Shown: piece by piece, positions 1-8,895 of the stretch
Numbering within the stretch: position 1 is the first letter of the stretch
Layout of the letters: each line of letters opens with the position of its first letter
Assembly (NCBI GenBank): GCA_026982215.1
Contig: JALSHN010000302.1
Span: forward strand, 1-13,288
Length of the DNA stretch: 13,288 bases
Reading direction: 5' to 3'
Source: Gammaproteobacteria bacterium
GTDB lineage: Bacteria; Pseudomonadota; Gammaproteobacteria; S012-40
Translations under genes and position numbers: made by a program
Notes under the pieces: generated by a model
Database searches by the model: none
What the model saw: the letters and a program-made list of their open reading frames with translations, nothing else
What the model was told of the DNA's origin: nothing

Positions 1-1
1 C

Positions 2-859
2 TCCGATCCGGCGGCGATGCAGTTCATCGCCCCCTACGCCGGCTGTGCCATGGGCGAGTACTTCCGCGATCGTGGTCAGGACGCCCTGATCATCTACGAC
101 GACCTCACCAAGCAGGCCTGGGCCTATCGTCAGGTGTCGTTGTTGCTGCGCCGTCCCCCCGGTCGCGAGGCCTATCCCGGTGACGTGTTCTATCTCCACT
201 CCCGCCTGCTGGAGCGGGCCGCCCGGGTCAACGCCGAGTATGTGGAGAAGTTCACCAACGGCGAGGTGAAGGGCAAGACCGGTTCACTCACTGCCCTGCC
301 CATCATCGAGACCCAGGCCGGTGACGTCTCCGCTTTCGTGCCCACCAACGTGATCTCCATTACCGACGGGCAGATCTTCCTGGAGACCGACCTGTTCAAC
401 GCCGGTATCCGCCCGGCCATCAACGCCGGTCTGTCGGTGTCCCGTGTGGGTGGTGCCGCCCAGACCAAGATCATCAAGAAACTGGGCGGCGGTGTGCGTC
501 TGGCCCTGGCCCAGTACCGTGAGCTGGCGGCCTTCGCCCAGTTCGCCTCCGACCTGGACGAGGCCACCCGCAAGCAGATCGAGCGCGGCCAGCGCGTCAC
601 CGAGCTCATGAAACAGAAGCAATATTCGCCCATGAGCATCGCCGAGATGGCCTTCTCGCTGTTCGCGGCCAACGAAGGCTATCTGGACGACGTGGAAGTG
701 AACAAGGTGAGCGATTTCGAGGCGGCGCTGCATGCCTTCCTCAAGGCGAACTACGCCGGTCTGCTCGACGAGATCAACCAAAAGGCGGACTACAACGACG
801 ACATCGCGGCGAAGATGCGCGAGGCGGTCGAGAAGTTCAAGGCCACGTCCACCTGGTAA
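2..859 (+). CDS. atpA: F1F0 ATP synthase subunit alpha, C-terminal part (5' end outside window)
   Basis: This is the non-catalytic alpha subunit of the F1 sector, which alternates with beta in the alpha3beta3 ring at the cytoplasmic face of the membrane. The frame is open from the first bases of the window, so the gene is cut on the left. About 285 codons remain, against a usual total near 513, and the Walker A half is missing. Visible alpha signatures are GEYFRDRG, the DDL segment of Walker B, the stretch RRPPGREAYPGDVFYLHSRL, ISITDGQIFLE, and SVSRVGGAAQTK, whose Arg (bases 443-445) is the arginine finger that reaches into the beta catalytic site. The carboxy end FKATSTW matches the E. coli end closely. 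The frame is intact. It is followed 15 bp later by atpG, as in the standard atp operon. Identity is not in doubt. Confidence 0.98.
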   Translation, partial: SDPAAMQFIAPYAGCAMGEYFRDRGQDALIIYDDLTKQAWAYRQVSLLLRRPPGREAYPGDVFYLHSRLLERAARVNAEYVEKFTNGEVKGKTGSLTALPIIETQAGDVSAFVPTNVISITDGQIFLETDLFNAGIRPAINAGLSVSRVGGAAQTKIIKKLGGGVRLALAQYRELAAFAQFASDLDEATRKQIERGQRVTELMKQKQYSPMSIAEMAFSLFAANEGYLDDVEVNKVSDFEAALHAFLKANYAGLLDEINQKADYNDDIAAKMREAVEKFKATSTW

Positions 860-874
860 AGGGGAGTCCGGCCC

Positions 875-1741
875 ATGGCTGTCGGCAAAGAGATACGCAA
901 AAAGATCAAGAGCATCAAGAACACCCAGAAGATCACGCGCGCCATGGAGATGGTGGCGGCGAGCAAGATGCGCAAGGCGCAGGACCGCATGTTCGCCTCC
1001 CGCCCGTACAGTGAAAAGATCCGCAACGTGATCAGTCACTTGGCCCATGCCCATCCCGAGTATAAACACCCCTATCTGGTGGCTCGGGAGCAGGTCAAAC
1101 GGGTGGGCTTCATCGTCATCACCACCGATCGCGGCCTTTGTGGTGGTCTGAACGCCAACGCCCTGAAGACTGCAGTGGCGGCGATGCGTGAGTGGCAGGA
1201 GAAGAAGGTGGAGGTGGATCTGTGCACCATCGGCCAGAAGGGGACCTCCTTCCTGTCCCGCTTCGGGGTGAACATCGTCTCCACCGCCACTCACCTGGGT
1301 GATGCCCCGTTGATCGCCGATCTCATCGGCACCATCAAGGTGATGCTCGATGCCTACACCGAGGGCCGGATCGACCGCCTGTTCCTGGTCAGCAGCGAGT
1401 TCGTCAACACCATGACCCAGCGGCCGCGGGTGGATCAGCTGCTCCCCATCGCTGCCGAGGAGCCGGCCGAGGAGCTCAAGCACCACTGGGACTACATCTA
1501 TGAGCCCGAGGCCAAGCCGGTCCTCGACCAGCTGCTCACCCGCTACGTGGAGTCCCTGGTCTACCAGGGGGTGGTGGAAAACGTCGCCTGTGAGCAGGCC
1601 GCGCGCATGGTGGCCATGAAGGCCGCCTCCGACAACGCCGGGACGCTCATCGACGATCTGCAGCTGGCCTACAACAAGGCCCGTCAGGCCGCGATCACCC
1701 AGGAGATCTCGGAGATCGTCGCCGGCGCGGCAGCGGTCTAG
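875..1741 (+). CDS. atpG: F1F0 ATP synthase subunit gamma
   Basis: The gamma subunit is the rotating central stalk of F1 that couples proton flow to the catalytic sites. At 288 residues it has the normal length (E. coli 287). The amino-terminal helix with IRKKIKSIKNTQKITRAMEMVAASKM and the carboxy-terminal helix with ASDNAGTLIDDLQLAYNKAR form the two strands of the coiled-coil shaft. The TDRGLCGGLN motif near residue 87 is the family's central signature. The ATG at 875 is preceded by AAGGGGAG just after the atpA stop, which supports this start. The gene lies between atpA and atpD in the canonical order, with no sign of frameshift. Confidence 0.98.
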   Translation: MAVGKEIRKKIKSIKNTQKITRAMEMVAASKMRKAQDRMFASRPYSEKIRNVISHLAHAHPEYKHPYLVAREQVKRVGFIVITTDRGLCGGLNANALKTAVAAMREWQEKKVEVDLCTIGQKGTSFLSRFGVNIVSTATHLGDAPLIADLIGTIKVMLDAYTEGRIDRLFLVSSEFVNTMTQRPRVDQLLPIAAEEPAEELKHHWDYIYEPEAKPVLDQLLTRYVESLVYQGVVENVACEQAARMVAMKAASDNAGTLIDDLQLAYNKARQAAITQEISEIVAGAAAV

Positions 1742-1786
1742 TCCACCGGTTCGCACAGAGTTTCAGACATTTCGAGGGTTAGGATC

Positions 1787-3166
<1,380 letters not shown>

Positions 3167-3187
3167 TCACTGCGGGAGAACAACGGC

Positions 3188-3616
3188 ATGGCTATGACAA
3201 TTCATGTGGACATCGTCAGCGCGGAGGAGGAGATCTACTCCGGAACGGCGGAAATGGTCTTCGCCCCGGCGGCGGACGGCGAGGTGGGTATCCTGCCGCG
3301 CCATGCCCCGTTGCTGACCACCCTCAAGCCCGGCGAGGTCCGGGTCAAGCCGGCCGACGGTGGAGAGGAGCAATTCATCTACGTCTCCGGTGGGATCCTC
3401 GAGGTTCAGCCGCACGTGGTGACCATCCTCTCCGACACCGCCATCCGCGCCAAGGACCTGGACGAGGCCGCGGCCCTGGAGGCCAAGAAGCGGGCCGAGG
3501 CGGCGTTGCAGGAGAAGGCCGGCGAGATGGAGCTGGCCGAGGCGGCCCGGGAGCTGGCCGAGGCCATCGCCCAGTTGCGCACCATTCAGGACATGCGCAA
3601 GAAAAAGGGTCTTTGA
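3188..3616 (+). CDS. atpC: F1F0 ATP synthase subunit epsilon
   Basis: Epsilon sits at the base of the gamma shaft and in bacteria can inhibit ATP hydrolysis through its mobile carboxy-terminal helices. The 142-residue protein has the usual two-part build. An amino-terminal beta sandwich (about 1-88) contains GEVGILPRHAPLLTTLKPGEVRV and FIYVSGGILEVQPHVVTILSDTA. A helical hairpin rich in Ala, Glu and Lys follows (about 90-138). GGGAG at 3174-3178 sits 9 bp before the ATG at 3188, which favours that start over the in-frame ATG at 3194, although the two differ by only two residues. It is the last gene of the atp operon and is followed by an intrinsic terminator. Confidence 0.97.
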   Translation: MAMTIHVDIVSAEEEIYSGTAEMVFAPAADGEVGILPRHAPLLTTLKPGEVRVKPADGGEEQFIYVSGGILEVQPHVVTILSDTAIRAKDLDEAAALEAKKRAEAALQEKAGEMELAEAARELAEAIAQLRTIQDMRKKKGL

Positions 3617-3648
3617 GGACCAATCGCCGCCACCGAGGTGGTTCGATG

Positions 3649-3679
3649 AAGGGCGGGTTTTCCCGCCCTTTGTCATTTT
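3649..3679 (+). terminator. Rho-independent terminator of the atp operon
   Basis: A perfect 9-bp inverted repeat, AAGGGCGGG (3649-3657) and CCCGCCCTT (3662-3670), encloses a TTTT loop and is followed by the T-rich run TGTCATTTTA. It lies 32 bp after the atpC stop and should end most atp transcripts before glmU. Confidence 0.9.
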
Positions 3680-3704
3680 ATCGTCCCCTCCCCTGGGGTA
3701 GACT

Positions 3705-3728
3705 GGATGGATCTCGACCCATCCATCC
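3705..3728 (+). repeat. 8-bp perfect inverted repeat in the glmU leader
   Basis: GGATGGAT (3705-3712) and ATCCATCC (3721-3728) are perfect reverse complements separated by eight bases, ending 27 bp before the glmU ATG. A TAGACT hexamer at 3699-3704 lies immediately upstream and could be a -10 element, but no convincing -35 is visible. If transcription starts near 3711, the left arm would be only partly transcribed, so the repeat could be a protein-binding site instead of an RNA hairpin. Its function is unknown. Confidence 0.5.
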
Positions 3729-3755
3729 TTGATCGTCAACGAGCCCGTTATTCTC

Positions 3756-5138
3756 ATGGAAGAACTCACAGTCGTCGTCCTGGCCGCCGGGCAAGGCACG
3801 CGCATGCGTTCCCGCCGCCCCAAGGTCCTTCATCCCCTCGCCGATCGTCCCTTGTTGGCCCATGTCTTGGACACTGCCGAGCGGCTGCAGCCGCAAAGAT
3901 TGGCCGTGGTCTACGGTCATGGTGGGGATCAGGTACGCGAGGCCTTCGCTGATCGTCCCGGCATCACCTGGGTTCATCAAGCGGAACAACTGGGGACCGG
4001 CCATGCCGTGGCTCAGGCCCTGACCAGCCTGGAGCCGAAGGGCACGGTGTTGGTGCTCTATGGTGATGTGCCCCTGCTGCGTGAAGAGACCCTGCGGGAG
4101 CTGCTTGCCGCCCGGGCCGAGGCCGAATTGGTACTGCTCACCGCCCGCATCGACGACCCTCGCGGTTACGGTCGCATCCTCCGCGACGAAGCCGGACGGG
4201 TGCAGGGCATCGTCGAGGAAAAGGATGCCTCCGAGGCCCAACGTCTCATCGACGAGGTCAACACCGGCGTGCTGGCCGCCGGGGCTGAGGCGCTCGCCCG
4301 ATGGGTGAATGCCTTGGAGCGGAGCAATGCCCAGGGGGAGTATTACCTCACCGATGTGGTGGCCCTGGCGGTGGCCGAGGGGCTGGCGGTGGCCACCCGC
4401 CATCCCCGGGAGGCCGATGAGTTCTTAGGCGTCAATGACCGAGTGCAACTGGCCCATCTGGAACGGCGCTACCAGCGTCGCCAGGCCCAGGACCTGATGC
4501 AGCTTGGTGTAACCCTGCGTGATCCCGCCCGTTTGGACGTGCGCGGTCGTGTGGAGGCCGGCCGTGACGTGGTGATCGACGTGGACGTGATCCTGGAGGG
4601 TGAGGTGGTGCTGGGGGATGGGGTGGAAATCGGCCCCTTCTGTCACCTGAAGGACGTGCGTCTGGGGCCGGGTTGCAAGGTCCTCTCCCACAGTGTGCTG
4701 GAGGGGGTGGAGGCCGGGGAGGAGGTGAGCATCGGCCCCTTCGCCCGCCTGCGACCCGGCACGAACCTGGCTGCCCGGGCCAAGGTGGGCAATTTCGTCG
4801 AGATCAAGAACGCCCAAGTGGGGGAGGGCAGCAAGATCAATCATCTCTCCTACGTGGGCGATGCCGAAGTGGGGCGGGAAGTGAACATCGGCGCTGGCAC
4901 CATCACCTGCAACTACGACGGTGCCAACAAACACCGCACCATCATCGAGGACCGGGCCTTCATCGGTTCGGACAGCCAACTGGTGGCCCCGGTGCGCATT
5001 GGCGAGGGGGCCACCATCGGTGCCGGTTCCACCATCACCCGTGATGCCCCACCCCATGCCCTGACCCTGAGCCGGGTGCCGCAAAAGACCCGGGAGGGTT
5101 GGCAGCGGCCGGTGAAACGCAAAAAGGGAGGGTCCTGA
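3756..5138 (+). CDS. glmU: Bifunctional GlcNAc-1-P uridyltransferase / GlcN-1-P acetyltransferase
   Basis: GlmU acetylates glucosamine-1-phosphate with acetyl-CoA and then couples the product to UTP, giving UDP-GlcNAc for peptidoglycan and lipopolysaccharide. The protein has 460 residues (E. coli 456). The amino-terminal pyrophosphorylase domain shows LAAGQGTRMRS and KVLHPLADRPLLAHV near the start, then QAEQLGTGHA, LYGDVPLL, NTGV and NAQGEYYLTDVV. The carboxy-terminal half is a left-handed beta-helix of hexapeptide repeats containing GPFARLRPG, VGNFVEIKNA, NIGAGTITCNYDGANKHRT and the tail SRVPQKTREGWQRPVK. I chose the ATG at 3756 because MEELTVVVLAAG aligns with known GlmU starts. An in-frame TTG at 3729 would add nine residues with no better ribosome site. 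Neither start has a strong Shine-Dalgarno. glmS follows at once. Confidence 0.97.
   Translation: MEELTVVVLAAGQGTRMRSRRPKVLHPLADRPLLAHVLDTAERLQPQRLAVVYGHGGDQVREAFADRPGITWVHQAEQLGTGHAVAQALTSLEPKGTVLVLYGDVPLLREETLRELLAARAEAELVLLTARIDDPRGYGRILRDEAGRVQGIVEEKDASEAQRLIDEVNTGVLAAGAEALARWVNALERSNAQGEYYLTDVVALAVAEGLAVATRHPREADEFLGVNDRVQLAHLERRYQRRQAQDLMQLGVTLRDPARLDVRGRVEAGRDVVIDVDVILEGEVVLGDGVEIGPFCHLKDVRLGPGCKVLSHSVLEGVEAGEEVSIGPFARLRPGTNLAARAKVGNFVEIKNAQVGEGSKINHLSYVGDAEVGREVNIGAGTITCNYDGANKHRTIIEDRAFIGSDSQLVAPVRIGEGATIGAGSTITRDAPPHALTLSRVPQKTREGWQRPVKRKKGGS
5126..5131 (+). promoter_or_regulatory. Ribosome binding site fixing the glmS start
   Basis: GGGAGG lies inside the last codons of glmU and ends 9 bp before the ATG at 5141. 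It supports that ATG over the upstream in-frame TTG at 5099. The chosen start also places the catalytic Cys directly after Met, as the enzyme requires. Confidence 0.75.
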
Positions 5139-5140
5139 TC

Positions 5141-6976
5141 ATGTGCGGCATCGTTGGTGCCATCGCCCAGCGCGACGTGGTGCCTATCCTGCTGGAGGGG
5201 CTGCGGCGGTTGGAATACCGCGGCTATGACTCCGCCGGGGTGGCGGTGGTGGATGAAACGGCCCGGCTGCGTCGCGAACGTACCCGAGGGAAGGTCGCCG
5301 CTCTGGCCCAGCGTCTGAGCGAGCGGCCCTTGCACGGCCACATCGGTATCGCCCACACCCGCTGGGCCACCCACGGCGAACCGGTGGACCGCAACGCCCA
5401 TCCCCATGTCTGCCAGGGGCGGGTGGCCCTGGTGCACAACGGCATCATCGAGAACCATGAGATGCTGCGCGCCCGGCAGCAGGCCGCTGGCCATCGATTT
5501 ACCTCGGAGACCGACACCGAAGTGGTGGTCCACGCCGTCCATGATCACCTGACTGCCGGGCTGGATCTGCTGGCCGCGGTCCAGGCCACCGTGAACGAGC
5601 TGGAGGGGGCCTATGCCCTGGCGGTGATCGCGGTGGACGAGCCGGAACGCCTGGTGGTGGCCCGCCGTGGCTCGCCCCTGGTCATCGGCATCGGTATCGG
5701 AGAGCATTTCATCGCCTCCGACGTCGCCGCCCTGTTGCCGGTGACCAACCGCTTCATTTTCTTGGAAGACGGTGACGTGGCCGAGCTGCGCCGGGAAGGG
5801 CTCACCATCTATGACGCCGAGGGGAAGGTGGTGGAACGGCCGTTGCGCACCTCCGAGCTCACCGCCGAGGCGGTGGAGCGGGGGGGATACCGCCACTACA
5901 TGGAGAAGGAGATCCACGAACAGCCCCGGGCCCTGGCCGACACCCTGGAGGGGCGGATCGCCGAGGGCCGGGTGCTGGACGAGGCCTTCGGCCAGCAGGC
6001 TGCAGCGGTATTCGATGGGGTCCGGGCGGTGCGCATCATCGCTTGCGGCACCAGCTACCACGCCGGACTGGTGGGGCGTTACTGGCTGGAGGCCCTGGCT
6101 GGCGTGCCCTGTCAGGTGGAAGTGGCCTCGGAATTCCGCTACCGCGAGCCGGTGGCCGATTCCCATACCCTGGTGGTCACCCTGTCCCAGTCGGGGGAGA
6201 CGGCGGACACCCTGGCGGCACTGGAAGAGGCCCGCCGGCGAGGTTTTGGCCCCAGCTTGGCCATCTGTAACGTCCCGGAGAGCTCATTGGTGCGGGCCTC
6301 CGATCTGGTGTTACTCACTCGGGCCGGCCCGGAGATCGGGGTCGCCTCCACCAAGGCCTTTACCACCCAGCTCATGGCCATGGCCATGCTGGTGGCGGTG
6401 TTGGGGCGGCGCCACGCCCTGGATGGAGAACGAGAGGCCCGGTGGGTGGCTGCGCTGGAACATCTGCCGGCGGCCTTCGGACGCTGGCTGGAGGCCTTGA
6501 GCGAGCCGGTGGAACGCATCGCCGAGCTCTTGGCCGACAAGGAACACGCCCTGTTCCTCGGCCGCGGGGTCCATTATCCCATTGCCATGGAGGGGGCCCT
6601 GAAGCTCAAGGAGATCTCCTACATCCACGCCGAGGCCTACCCCGCCGGCGAACTCAAACACGGCCCCCTGGCCCTGGTGGACGAGCGGATGCCGGTGGTG
6701 GCGGTGGCCCCCCAGGACGAGCTTCTGGAGAAGCTCAAGTCCAACCTCCAGGAGGTGCGTGCCCGGGGAGGCGAGCTCATTTGTTTCTCCGGCCCCGATG
6801 CCGGCCTGGAGGAGGATGCGCTCACCCGGGTGGTGACCATGCCCGAGCGGGCCGGTCCCCTCGCTCCCATCCTCTACACCCTGCCCCTGCAGCTGTTGGC
6901 CTATCACGTGGCGGTGATCAAGGGCACCGACGTGGACCAGCCCCGCAATCTGGCCAAATCGGTGACGGTGGAATAA
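5141..6976 (+). CDS. glmS: Glutamine--fructose-6-phosphate aminotransferase (isomerizing)
   Basis: GlmS makes glucosamine-6-phosphate from fructose-6-phosphate and glutamine, the entry step of amino-sugar synthesis in the cytoplasm. It has 611 residues (E. coli 609). The start MCGIVGAIAQ exposes the nucleophilic Cys after Met removal. The class II glutaminase domain continues with EYRGYDSAG, HTRWATHG and VHNGIIENH. Two SIS sugar-isomerase domains follow: the first has CGTSYHAG and SQSGETADT, the second has RGVHYPIAMEGALKLKEISYIHAEAYPAGELKHGPLALV, which holds the isomerase Glu and His. The tail DQPRNLAKSVTVE carries the conserved Lys. The gene begins 2 bp after the glmU stop, so the two are surely co-translated. 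There is no space for a leader riboswitch. Confidence 0.98.
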   Translation: MCGIVGAIAQRDVVPILLEGLRRLEYRGYDSAGVAVVDETARLRRERTRGKVAALAQRLSERPLHGHIGIAHTRWATHGEPVDRNAHPHVCQGRVALVHNGIIENHEMLRARQQAAGHRFTSETDTEVVVHAVHDHLTAGLDLLAAVQATVNELEGAYALAVIAVDEPERLVVARRGSPLVIGIGIGEHFIASDVAALLPVTNRFIFLEDGDVAELRREGLTIYDAEGKVVERPLRTSELTAEAVERGGYRHYMEKEIHEQPRALADTLEGRIAEGRVLDEAFGQQAAAVFDGVRAVRIIACGTSYHAGLVGRYWLEALAGVPCQVEVASEFRYREPVADSHTLVVTLSQSGETADTLAALEEARRRGFGPSLAICNVPESSLVRASDLVLLTRAGPEIGVASTKAFTTQLMAMAMLVAVLGRRHALDGEREARWVAALEHLPAAFGRWLEALSEPVERIAELLADKEHALFLGRGVHYPIAMEGALKLKEISYIHAEAYPAGELKHGPLALVDERMPVVAVAPQDELLEKLKSNLQEVRARGGELICFSGPDAGLEEDALTRVVTMPERAGPLAPILYTLPLQLLAYHVAVIKGTDVDQPRNLAKSVTVE

Positions 6977-7008
6977 GCAGCGACAGGCGGCAGGCGCGGC
7001 ACGGAATT

Positions 7009-7017
7009 TGTTAGACT
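7009..7017 (+). promoter_or_regulatory. Possible extended -10 promoter in front of the small membrane protein gene
   Basis: TGTTAGACT reads as TGn plus the hexamer TAGACT. The hexamer ends 6 bp before the ATG at 7024, so the expected transcription start falls on or next to the start codon. No clear -35 hexamer is visible at the usual spacing. If real, it would give a leaderless or nearly leaderless mRNA, which fits the lack of a Shine-Dalgarno here. Confidence 0.35.
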
Positions 7018-7023
7018 GCCGGG

Positions 7024-7533
7024 ATGTTGCGCCTTGTCCTCCAATTCTGGCGAATCTGCCTGTTGCGGGCCGGTCCACAAGACCTGCCTGCCTCCTGGGC
7101 CCTGGAAGGGGCCGCGCTGGCCGCCTACGTCGCCGTGGGTACCCTGGACGGCCTCATTCAGCTCACCCTGTGGAATGCCCTGCTGGCCAACGTGGTGGAG
7201 GCCTTCGTCCTGGTCTCCATCACCCACATCGTGTTGTGGATCCGTGACCTTCCCCGGCGGGCGGTGCAGACCATCACCGCTTTGGCCGGCTCCAGCGCCC
7301 TGCTGGGCCTCATCGCCTTTCCCCTCCTCAGTGCCCTCCATGTCGATCAGGGGGCCCTGGTGGTGGTGCAGGCCTTGTTGTGGTTGCTGCTGGTGGCCTG
7401 GCAGATCCTCATTTATGGCCATATCCTGCGTCATGCCCTGGATGCCTCGCTGGTGGTGGGGGTGGTGGTGGCCCTGGTCTATGTCTACATCCTTTTCAAG
7501 GTGACCAACGCCTTGTTTTTACAGACGAGCTGA
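7024..7533 (+). CDS. Unrecognised multi-pass membrane protein, 169 residues
   Basis: I do not recognise this gene with certainty. The protein is almost wholly hydrophobic, with about five candidate membrane segments: residues 27-48, 52-72, 84-105, 111-133 and 141-163. A polar RDLPRRA loop lies between the second and third. The stretch YGHILRHALDASLVVGVVVALVYV faintly recalls the last helices of Yip1-like bacterial membrane proteins, but this is only a resemblance. The start at 7024 has no visible Shine-Dalgarno, though an extended -10-like motif ends 6 bp upstream. The stop is 3 bp before the mpl ATG, so it is probably translated together with mpl. Its place between glmS and mpl suggests an envelope role, which is inference. 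Confidence 0.8.
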   Translation: MLRLVLQFWRICLLRAGPQDLPASWALEGAALAAYVAVGTLDGLIQLTLWNALLANVVEAFVLVSITHIVLWIRDLPRRAVQTITALAGSSALLGLIAFPLLSALHVDQGALVVVQALLWLLLVAWQILIYGHILRHALDASLVVGVVVALVYVYILFKVTNALFLQTS

Positions 7534-7536
7534 CGA

Positions 7537-8895
7537 ATGCACGTTCACATCCTCGGAATCTGCGGCACCTTCATGGGGGGGCTGGCCCAATTACTCCAGG
7601 CCATGGGACATCGGGTCACCGGGGCCGATGCCCAGGTCTATCCCCCCATGAGCGACCAGCTCCGTGACGCCGGTATCGAACTCATCGAAGGCTGGGATCC
7701 GCAGCAACTGCACCCTGAGCCGGACCTGGTGGTGATTGGCAACGCCCTCTCCCGAGGCAATCCGGCGGTGGAAGCGGTGTTGAACCGGGGTTTGCCCTAT
7801 GTCTCTGGGCCGGAACTGCTCGCCCGGGAGGTGCTGAAGGATCGCTGGGTATTGGCGGTCTCCGGTACCCACGGCAAGACCACCACCGCCAGCATGTTGG
7901 CCTGGATCCTGGAACAGGCGGGAATGGGCCCCGGCTATCTCATCGGCGGCGTACCCCAGGGGCTGGGGCGCTCCGCCCGTCTGGGGGAGACGCCGTTTTT
8001 CGTCATCGAGGCCGACGAATACGACAGCGCCTTCTTCGACAAACGCTCCAAGTTCGTCCACTACCACCCCCGCACCCTGGTGATCAACAACATCGAGTTC
8101 GATCACGCCGACATCTTCGATGATCTGGCGGCGATCCAGCGCCAGTTTCACCACCTGATCCGTACCGTTCCCGGGGAAGGGCGCATCATCGTCCCCGCCG
8201 AAGACCCGGTGGTGGAGGAGACCCTGGCCATGGGCTGCTGGACCCCGGTGGAGCGCATCGGCCGGCCCGGCGACCTGCACGCCCGTTGTCTAGCCGAGGA
8301 TGGTTCCCATTTCCTGTTGCAACAGGGAGAGCGTACCCTGGGCGAGGTGCACTGGGGGCTGCTCGGGCGCCACAACGTCGCCAACGCCCTCGCTGCCGTG
8401 GCGGCGGCACGCCACGCGGGAGTGCCCGTGGCCACGGCCGCCGAAGCCCTGTCGAGCTTCCCTGGGGTCAAGCGCCGTTTGGAATTGGTGGGGGAGGTGA
8501 AGGGGATTCGGGTGTACGACGACTTCGCCCATCATCCCACCGCCATCGCCACCACCCTGGAAGGATTGCGCCGCCGGGTGGGTGATCGCCCCATCGTCGC
8601 TGTGCTGGAACCGCGATCCAATACCATGCGCATGGGGGTCCACCGTGACCGGCTGGCGGCGGCGCTGGCCGAGGCCGACGAGGTGGTGGCCCTGCAAGAC
8701 CCTGCCCAGGACTGGTCATTGGCCGAGGCCCTGGCGCCCTTGGGACCGCGTGCCCGGGTCTTTCCCTCGGTGGAGGCGATCCTCGATCATCTCGTTGCCA
8801 CCCTGCGTCCCGGCGAGCAGGTGTTGATCATGTCCAACGGCGGTTTCGGCGGCATCCACCGGCGTCTTTTGGAGGCATTGGATGGAGGCGCGTAA
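7537..8895 (+). CDS. mpl: UDP-N-acetylmuramate:L-alanyl-gamma-D-glutamyl-meso-diaminopimelate ligase
   Basis: Mpl joins the tripeptide recovered from old cell wall to UDP-MurNAc, returning it to peptidoglycan synthesis in the cytoplasm. The 452-residue length matches the family. The amino-terminal nucleotide-binding motif reads HILGICGTFMGGLA (about 4-17), the variant typical of Mpl and not of MurC. The ATP-binding P-loop is GTHGKTTT at 110-117. EADEYDSAFFDKRSKFVHYHPRTLVINNIEFDHADIF follows in the central Mur-ligase domain, and YDDFAHHPTAI with LEPRSNTMRMG marks the carboxy-terminal domain. It starts 3 bp after the preceding membrane protein gene and overlaps ubiX by 14 bp. Its presence implies that the cell recycles murein peptides containing meso-diaminopimelate. 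Confidence 0.96.
   Translation: MHVHILGICGTFMGGLAQLLQAMGHRVTGADAQVYPPMSDQLRDAGIELIEGWDPQQLHPEPDLVVIGNALSRGNPAVEAVLNRGLPYVSGPELLAREVLKDRWVLAVSGTHGKTTTASMLAWILEQAGMGPGYLIGGVPQGLGRSARLGETPFFVIEADEYDSAFFDKRSKFVHYHPRTLVINNIEFDHADIFDDLAAIQRQFHHLIRTVPGEGRIIVPAEDPVVEETLAMGCWTPVERIGRPGDLHARCLAEDGSHFLLQQGERTLGEVHWGLLGRHNVANALAAVAAARHAGVPVATAAEALSSFPGVKRRLELVGEVKGIRVYDDFAHHPTAIATTLEGLRRRVGDRPIVAVLEPRSNTMRMGVHRDRLAAALAEADEVVALQDPAQDWSLAEALAPLGPRARVFPSVEAILDHLVATLRPGEQVLIMSNGGFGGIHRRLLEALDGGA

Noticed and set aside
4697..4728. G-run cluster in glmU as a regulatory structure
   Set aside because: It is explained by Glu, Gly and Val codons of the beta-helix domain in GC-rich DNA, with no link to a start or stop site.
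5100..5141. glmS ribozyme or riboswitch in front of glmS
   Set aside because: Only 2 bp separate glmU and glmS, leaving no leader, and the glmS ribozyme is known from Gram-positive bacteria.
4913..6166. Minus-strand open frame of 417 codons across the glmU end and glmS
   Set aside because: Both plus-strand genes are certain, and the reverse translation has no recognisable domain or ribosome site.
7450..7476. GG-rich tract in the membrane protein gene as a G-quadruplex
   Set aside because: The repeated GGTGGTGG arises from consecutive Val and Gly codons in a membrane helix, and only two-base G runs are present in most places.
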